Assembly (NCBI GenBank): GCA_963693085.1
Contig: OY856412.1
Coordinates: 1,408,570,694-1,408,634,693 of the forward strand
Length of the DNA stretch: 64,000 nt
Direction of reading: 5' to 3'
DNA from: Alisma plantago-aquatica
Taxonomy: Eukaryota; Streptophyta; Magnoliopsida; Alismatales; Alismataceae
The position numbers were made by a program, and so were the translations under genes. This document shows, one piece after another, positions 58,312-64,000 of the stretch. Each line of letters starts with the position of its first letter. Within the stretch, counting starts at the first letter, position 1. The notes under the pieces are model-generated. The model was not told the DNA's origin and did not search any database. It saw nothing but the letters and a program-made list of their open reading frames with translations.

Positions 58312-59256
58312 ATACTTGATGATGGAGCCGCCACTCGTGTGGAGTTGTGTGCACCACTAAAAATCCTAGAGATATTGAGTCTCTAAGTTTATCCTTTTGT
58401 GTGCTATAATAAGAACTCCACCCACGTATGCTAGGATATGTGGAAGTCTTATCGTAGTACAGTTAAGGGTAGAATCCACAAGACAATGATCTTGTTAAGA
58501 GTTTAACAAGATGGAAACGTAATAATTCTACTTATCTACTTAAGAGTTGATGTTTAGATCAAAGAGTTGGTTTGGTGATTAAACGAATGTGCAAAGAAAG
58601 TAAATAGCAAGAAAGTAAACTTAAGGTTTTAAACGATGTTTGAGAAACCACTAGGATGTGACCGATTTTCACCACCACTACACAAGGATCAAAACATACA
58701 TTATAATACCATGTCTTGCAAAGAAAAGGGTCTAATCAGTTAGTATTTTTATAGACTTAGCTTCCTTCCGGATAACTAACTACGAGAAACGCAGGGGTAT
58801 TGCAATGCCAGCCATTTCCGAACAAATGGTCACTTACTTTGCATTACTCCCTCCATAAAATGGGTTCCTCGACCCATCAAAGTTGTACTTTCATACGTCA
58901 ACTGATTCCATTTTATAGTATGTAAGTACAACGATGGGGGTGAGTTTACTCCACTCCTTGAAAGACGTTCCCAGATACCAAAACAGATGTATGGTGACTA
59001 CATACATAAAAAACTAACATGCAATCGGTTATCAAATCTAAAAGCACAAACATAGACAATTCACACTAATAGATAAAAGATAACACAAGTTGGTGATCAA
59101 GCAACAAGCATTCATTAAACGATTGATGTTAAACTGAAAATATAGTATTTCTCTATTGCGAACTCATGATTTACAATGCATGAAATGAAAACATGGGTAG
59201 CGGGGCTACTCCCCACACCCTAGTGTATGAGACTACTCACTCTTGGCAAGAACAAA
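58312..59256. other. LTR-like relic right of the Athila-type element
   Basis: The first 12 bases after the TSD could still be TNP2 of CACTA-1; after that the sequence is unrelated to TNP2. Layout and short strings ('aagggtagaatccacaagac' at 58466-58485, 'cggggctactcccc' at 59199-59212) recall the Athila LTR (its 'cccgggctactcccgg'). It may be a diverged LTR of the same superfamily in the same orientation. No gene is seen. Confidence 0.35.
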
Positions 59257-60193
59257 CACTACAAAAAATTTGGCCTTTGTTGAAGAACATTTGTGAGGAA
59301 CCATAGATTGTGAATAATGATGTCTATTTGTGATGGCTCTTCCTTCAAATATGGGACCAAATCCCTCAACCGTGTTTTTAACATCCTTAGAACTTTTATG
59401 TGAACACTAATCCCTCACAAATACATTACTCACTAATCACCCCATGAAAAATACCATGCCAAATGTTTCCCTCCATCGCATATCCCTTCCCTCCATTCTA
59501 AAATACAACATTTGTAAATCAAAATAAAAAAGAAAAGAAAAACCCTCCCCACTCGTTCCTCTGCGCAAGAATTGTTTCGTCACTCTGTGCTTCCTCCTCT
59601 CATGCCGTGCGCGTCTGGCCGGTCCTCCCCTCTCTGCACCGGTCCCTTTTCACTCGACGAGCACCTCGCTTCTTGCCCTTTTCCATTTTCCTCTGGTATG
59701 TGTATCTTGTCCTATTCCCTTTTATCCTCTCGGCCAGTGGAAAAGTGCCCCCTTTTCAGATTCCGCCCCAAATCATTCCCTCCAAGCAGGTTCTTCTTCC
59801 TACTATCCTGCCCCAAATTCGCCTGACCTTTCCTCCTCTTCACCTTGAATTGGTCGGATCCATTGTTTGCCATGCCTCTGCCTCTTTAACTCTGATTATG
59901 GCTTCCTCTGCCTTCTATACATCTCCTGCCAACGTGAGGTCTTCCGTAACGCCAGCACTGCCGTCATTAGTTCGAAAATAGAATGTGGATCGACAGACAT
60001 GGGTTACGACTAATTGCTAGTATCCGGTGGAACTTCTACATCTTGTGGTAAGTAATTAGTGTCTTAGATGAAATCCCTCCCTCTCTTCTCCTCCTCCTAC
60101 CCCTCACCCCTTCTCATTCTCCTCCTGTTCTGAGATGCTTATTATCAACATCATTTTCTATGACCACTGTGTCTCTGTTTTGCGTATGATGCA

Positions 60194-60345
60194 GTAGAAG
60201 TTGGCCCTCAACACCATCTCATTTTTCTAGTCAGTGCAACCCCACATCAATGCAAAGTTCTCTGAGGTCGATACTTATGGAACCTGGGGAGAGCTACTGG
60301 ATTCTATGTTAAGGCTGCAACTTCGTGGCACTCTGCATTGCATAG
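60194..60345 (+). pseudogene. Possible captured exon of unknown gene
   Basis: Between an acceptor-like ATGCAG (ending 60193) and a donor-like GTGATG (60346), one frame reads INAKFSEVDTYGTWGELLDS followed by a leucine/arginine-rich end, with one TAG near its start. It looks protein-like in composition but I do not recognise the family. CACTA elements often carry host gene fragments. It may also be chance. Confidence 0.25.
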
Positions 60346-61289
60346 GTGATGACCACTTCTTTTAGAGATCCGAGTTGTATACAAAACTAGTTTCCTGGCT
60401 GCTCCTTGTGCAATAATCCAATTTGTACTATCTCATTTTGTCTTCTAGTTGGTGCTAGGTATTAAGATAAATTATGTTAGTCTGGTATGCAACATTTTTT
60501 ACAATAAGGAGCAATGACACAATGGGTTAATTTGCATGAATTCCCTCTAAATTTAGTTGGAGCATTTTCGTGATCTCTCTTAGACACCTTCATTCATTAG
60601 TGACTCTGCTCTTTGTTTATCAACTTCATTTCTGACTGACTCCAGTAACAATTAGATGTCTCTTCATCCCCAAGAGTTTGCTATTTTTCACTAGTACATA
60701 TTACCTTCTAATAAATACACCTTATTTTCAATATAGAGCAGGTTGCGGTTATCTTAGTCAGATAGAGATCAGCAGCAGTGTCACAACCATGTTGTGAGGA
60801 GTTAAAATTCTAGCAGCAGTTGGGTCTAGTATGGAATATCTTCTACCATCACCTTGTAAAATCTACCCATAATTTCGTTATAAACATTCTTTTTGGAATA
60901 TAGAGAGAAGCCCAATACTCATCTTCTTTACCATTGATTTATCTCCTTTCTTAAATGTACTTGTCATCTACGTTTCAATACAGCCAAAACACTATCCTCC
61001 CATAAACAAACAAACTAATCTGAATGTATCAATAGGTAGTCCAAATACAATTCAATTTTTGAATAAATAAATGACTTCATTCCATTGTACCAAAAGAATT
61101 TTCTTTAATATATATTTGAATTGAATATTTTTAACAAAAGAAGATAAAAGTTTTCACATCACATTCGTGAATGTCTTAGGTTGATCATGCATACTGATGC
61201 CACTATGGTGATAAATAAATATAGATGAAACACATTTAAACATTCTAAAAATTATCATCTTAAAAATTGAGATGATATATACCTCTATG

Positions 61290-61386
61290 TGTGTGTGTGT
61301 GTATTGCACACACACAAGGAAATGTGCACATATATATTTCATACATATATATGTTATACACATATACACACATATACATACGTGTA
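61290..61386. repeat. TG/CA and TA-rich microsatellites
   Basis: A (TG)n run at about 61290-61304, (CA)n at about 61308-61316, then a TACA/TATA-rich stretch to about 61386. Confidence 0.8.
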
Positions 61387-61557
61387 TATAATTTGTATAA
61401 GAACTTGTATATGCACTTAAACAAAGAGACTTAAACATGATAATTTGAAACTTGTTTTATAGTTGGTACCTTGCATTTTCATCTACTTGTTCCAATGGAG
61501 CTCCCAATTAAATGTATTGTTGTCATTGCTAGATTGGTAGAGTTTTGTATAGGTATT

Positions 61558-64000
61558 TGTGACGTCCCCGGATTTTCTAAAACTTAATCTGATGTGTGAC
61601 GTCCAAATTGAAACCCTCACCTCAGCGAGAATCCCAATTTAAACATCCCACCCGAGGCTAAGAAGAAGAAAATCGAGGGAGTCAGAAGGAAACAACAGTA
61701 GCACATGTACATGAACAATAATAAAACCATACACACATGTTCACCATTCAACATATAATTACAACATGAATTGTTACAACATTTGATATTACATATTGAA
61801 CAGCAAACTTAAACATATACATGTACTACCACTAGACTGCAGGATCTTAACACAACAGGTCCACCTGTACATCAGCTCGCTATACAACTCTCACTATCCT
61901 GGATCTTCAAGAGCATAACCACAACCTAAACAAAAGATTAGATGCGGTACACGTCAGCCCAATATTTCATGAATATTGTACTGAGTACGCCTACGTGTCT
62001 TTTTATATACCTCTCATCATATCTTGGCAATAAGATAAAACTAATACTTGGCAGCATTGAACAAAATATAAGAAAAGGCGTATATTTGCACAAAGATATT
62101 TGTTACCAGAAGAGAACACATATTTTAGGCACATTTCCATTATATGTAAACTTGATTAACCACATGCACTATTCTATCAAAGAGATTTAGTGCTCACATG
62201 TACTATTCTGCCAAAGAGATATAGTACTTCACAAATGCACTATTCTGCCAAAGAGATTTAGTGCTCACATGTACTATTCTGCCAAAGAGATTTAGTACTT
62301 TCATCAATGCACTATTCTACCAAAGAGATTTAGTGCTATCATATAATGGACCAGATATCTTATGTTTCATGTGTTCATAGCAATCAGTATGGAGAATCAA
62401 GCAACATATCATACAAGAACAATCATTTCAATCAATACCATATGCCAAGTATTTTACTACTCATATAACACAAGCATATTGTATAATAAGCCAAGTAAGA
62501 GGTAATGGTGTACCTTGATCACAGAGATAGATCATACTAAACACATATCACTGATGTCAACTATAAGCTTGGTCAAACCTGATCAAAACAAGACCATATA
62601 CTATCATCAGGTTCTCATCTTATTATATCTCATCTGAACCCTAATCGTGCTCATATTAGGGTTTCTCTTATCTCATTATGGTATTTGCATGATTATTTGT
62701 ATTCTTGTCTTGTGATTATCTCACTGATGTCATTTTCCTGATTACATCTCATTATTAAAGTTCATCATCTAAACATTAGGTTCCATGTCCTTTTTGTGCA
62801 CATATTAACACTAGTTACATGTATTACTCGAATTAGGGTTTCATCATGTGTATTATGGGTCATCTTCGTATAACATAGATTATGTGTATCATATTGATCT
62901 CATATTTAATTCTGAGGTTCCAGATACTGATATGAGCTTACTCTATAAATTTCAACATTTATTGAGCATGTATGCATTTATTGCACATTAATTAGGGTTA
63001 CTGGCCCTAATTAGACATATAAGGCAAATTACATGATTTTGTGCATCAACATCATAATTACTAATTTTGTACGCATTATAAACATGATTATGGATTTACT
63101 GACATTTTATCATTATTTTAGGCCATAGTTTGATATTTATTAGCTATTAAACAAGCATATAACATCTTACATGATATTGCTGATATTAAAGCATAAAAAG
63201 TCTAATAAGATGGCTCCATCTTATTCTACATATTTTTCTGAACATTTTGGTATATTATTTGTAACTTTCTGAGAATTGTGCTATTTTCTACGAATTTTGG
63301 AAGATCTGCACATTATTTGAATTACTAACCTTTTTTGACCAATCGCGTGATGCCATGTGTCAAATAGTGTTGGCACAGGCCATTGCTTGGCCCGCTTGAG
63401 CCAGTGGTTCTGGCTGGGGCTGGACCCGATTTAACTGGAACGGGAGTCGTCCTCCGTTCTTCACGCGATCGAGATGAAGTCCCCAAGTGGGACTCAGGTC
63501 ATCCGCAACCCAGATCCGCTGCCTGGGAAGCGCACTACTGCCACCGTCGTGTCCTGGATCTAAGATGAAGGACTCCGTCGAGGTTGCTCCTCTTCAACAA
63601 CTCTGGATGCATCATCATGCTTTGGTATTCGGGAACCGCCGCCGTGATGGGTTTGCTCCAGATCTTCTTCTCCGAAAGCATTGCGTGTTGCAGCCGCCTC
63701 CACCTGGTCCACCTTCGGCAAGCAAAAGCTTTGTTGCTGGCTCCTCCTCCTTGTGGACTTTAGTGCTTCCGCAAGGTCTACAACATGTCGGGGCTTGAGG
63801 CAGTAAGGGTGCGTGGCTCTGCAACTTGCAAGCCATAGCCCAGGTGGGCTCGGTGGGCTCGCTGACGCCACTCGGAGCCCGACGCCTGCGTGCGTCATCC
63901 CTCTACTCTCAGTTCGTGAGATCTTGTTCTGCTGGGCACGCTCAGCCACCGCCGATCGTTGGCTCTCTCTCGTGTGATGGCATGTGTGCGCCCTTGTGTC
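61558..64000 (-). repeat. Left end of a long LTR, chromovirus-like, minus strand
   Basis: TGTGACGTCCCCGG at 61558 marks an abrupt change of sequence and is the reverse of a typical gypsy LTR end (...GGACGTCACA). No PBS lies to its left, so this is the outer edge of a 3' LTR or a solo LTR in minus orientation. AT-rich DNA with 'aaccctaa' strings and then a GC-rich part (63380-63950) repeats the layout of the LTR at 4968-8204. Open frames in 63383-63949 overlap on both strands and have no family. It runs off the window. Confidence 0.55.
62166..62340. repeat. Tandem repeat of about 35 bp in the long LTR
   Basis: Five units containing CACTATTCTGCCAAAGAGAT with small differences and a spacing of 34-37 bp. 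The chromovirus LTR at 4968 has a different short tandem repeat in a comparable place (7530-7690). Confidence 0.9.

Larger units (their letters stand above)
59257..61557 (+). mobile_element. CACTA-like fragment
   Basis: CACTACAAAAAATTTGG at 59257 is a plausible CACTA terminus, followed by TTTGTGAGG/TTTGTGATGG-type motifs and, from about 59540, a CT-rich stretch resembling the CACTA-2 leader. No TNP2 is readable. The LTR at 61558 cuts it off on the right. The call rests on the terminus and the layout. Confidence 0.4.

Noticed and set aside
60687..60705. A second CACTA-1-type terminus, CACTAGTACATATTACC
   Set aside because: It shares 13 bases with the CACTA-1 end but has the orientation of a left end, no subterminal repeats and no matching right end; left as a possible relic only.
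63383..63949. Overlapping GC-rich frames of 60-129 codons near the right edge
   Set aside because: They lie in the GC-rich part of a long LTR, overlap on both strands and show no recognisable domain.

Overview
The window is repeat-dominated nuclear DNA of a flowering plant. No ordinary host gene is supported anywhere in the 64 kb. The evidence for a plant is lineage-specific: Ty1/copia and Ty3/gypsy elements primed by initiator tRNA-Met, an Athila-lineage gypsy element primed by tRNA-Asp, a 5S-rRNA-carrying Cassandra TRIM, a Sirevirus-like LTR, and En/Spm (CACTA) elements with TNP2 and Ulp1-type genes and GT-AG introns. The species cannot be told from this window.

The layout is a set of nested insertions that can be peeled apart by target-site duplications (TSDs). 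1-212 is the end of a CACTA element. About 2660-23928 is a minus-strand copia element ('copia-m'). A chromovirus-like gypsy element (4968-18100, LTRs about 3.2 kb, chromodomain remnant) sits in its internal region. That gypsy element was itself hit by a Cassandra TRIM (9336-10042, TSD GAGGA) and by a Sirevirus-like solo LTR (14673-16089, TSD AGGGT). The 5' LTR of copia-m is interrupted at about 23929 by a plus-strand relative ('copia-p', LTR 23934-26020, broken gag 27388-28230). Copia-p is interrupted at 28792 by a first CACTA element ('CACTA-1', minus strand, decayed TNP2 and Ulp1-type genes). The TNP2 relic of CACTA-1 is split by a complete Athila-type element (34993-58306, two 1619-bp LTRs, TSD ATACA). 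The 3' untranslated part of the Athila element holds a complete second CACTA element ('CACTA-2', 37299-47606, 14-bp perfect terminal inverted repeats, TSD TTT).

CACTA-2 is the best-preserved coding unit. It has a TATA box next to a subterminal array of GGCGTCGGTT inverted repeats, a GC-rich leader exon, a 2-kb leader intron with three long hairpin cassettes, a 1045-codon TNP2 transposase ORF, and a 13-exon second gene that closes into a 784-residue frame ending in a Ulp1-like cysteine protease domain. TNP2 lacks 37 residues that the CACTA-1 relic keeps, so its activity is in doubt. The Athila element has gag, protease, RT/RNase H, integrase and a third ORF, all on the minus strand and broken by a few stops and one frameshift. 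The DNA before the third ORF looks like a second copy of the LTR U3 promoter.

Right of the Athila element are an LTR-like relic (58312-59256), a CACTA-like fragment with a possible captured exon (59257-61557), and the left end of a further long LTR (61558-64000) that runs off the window.
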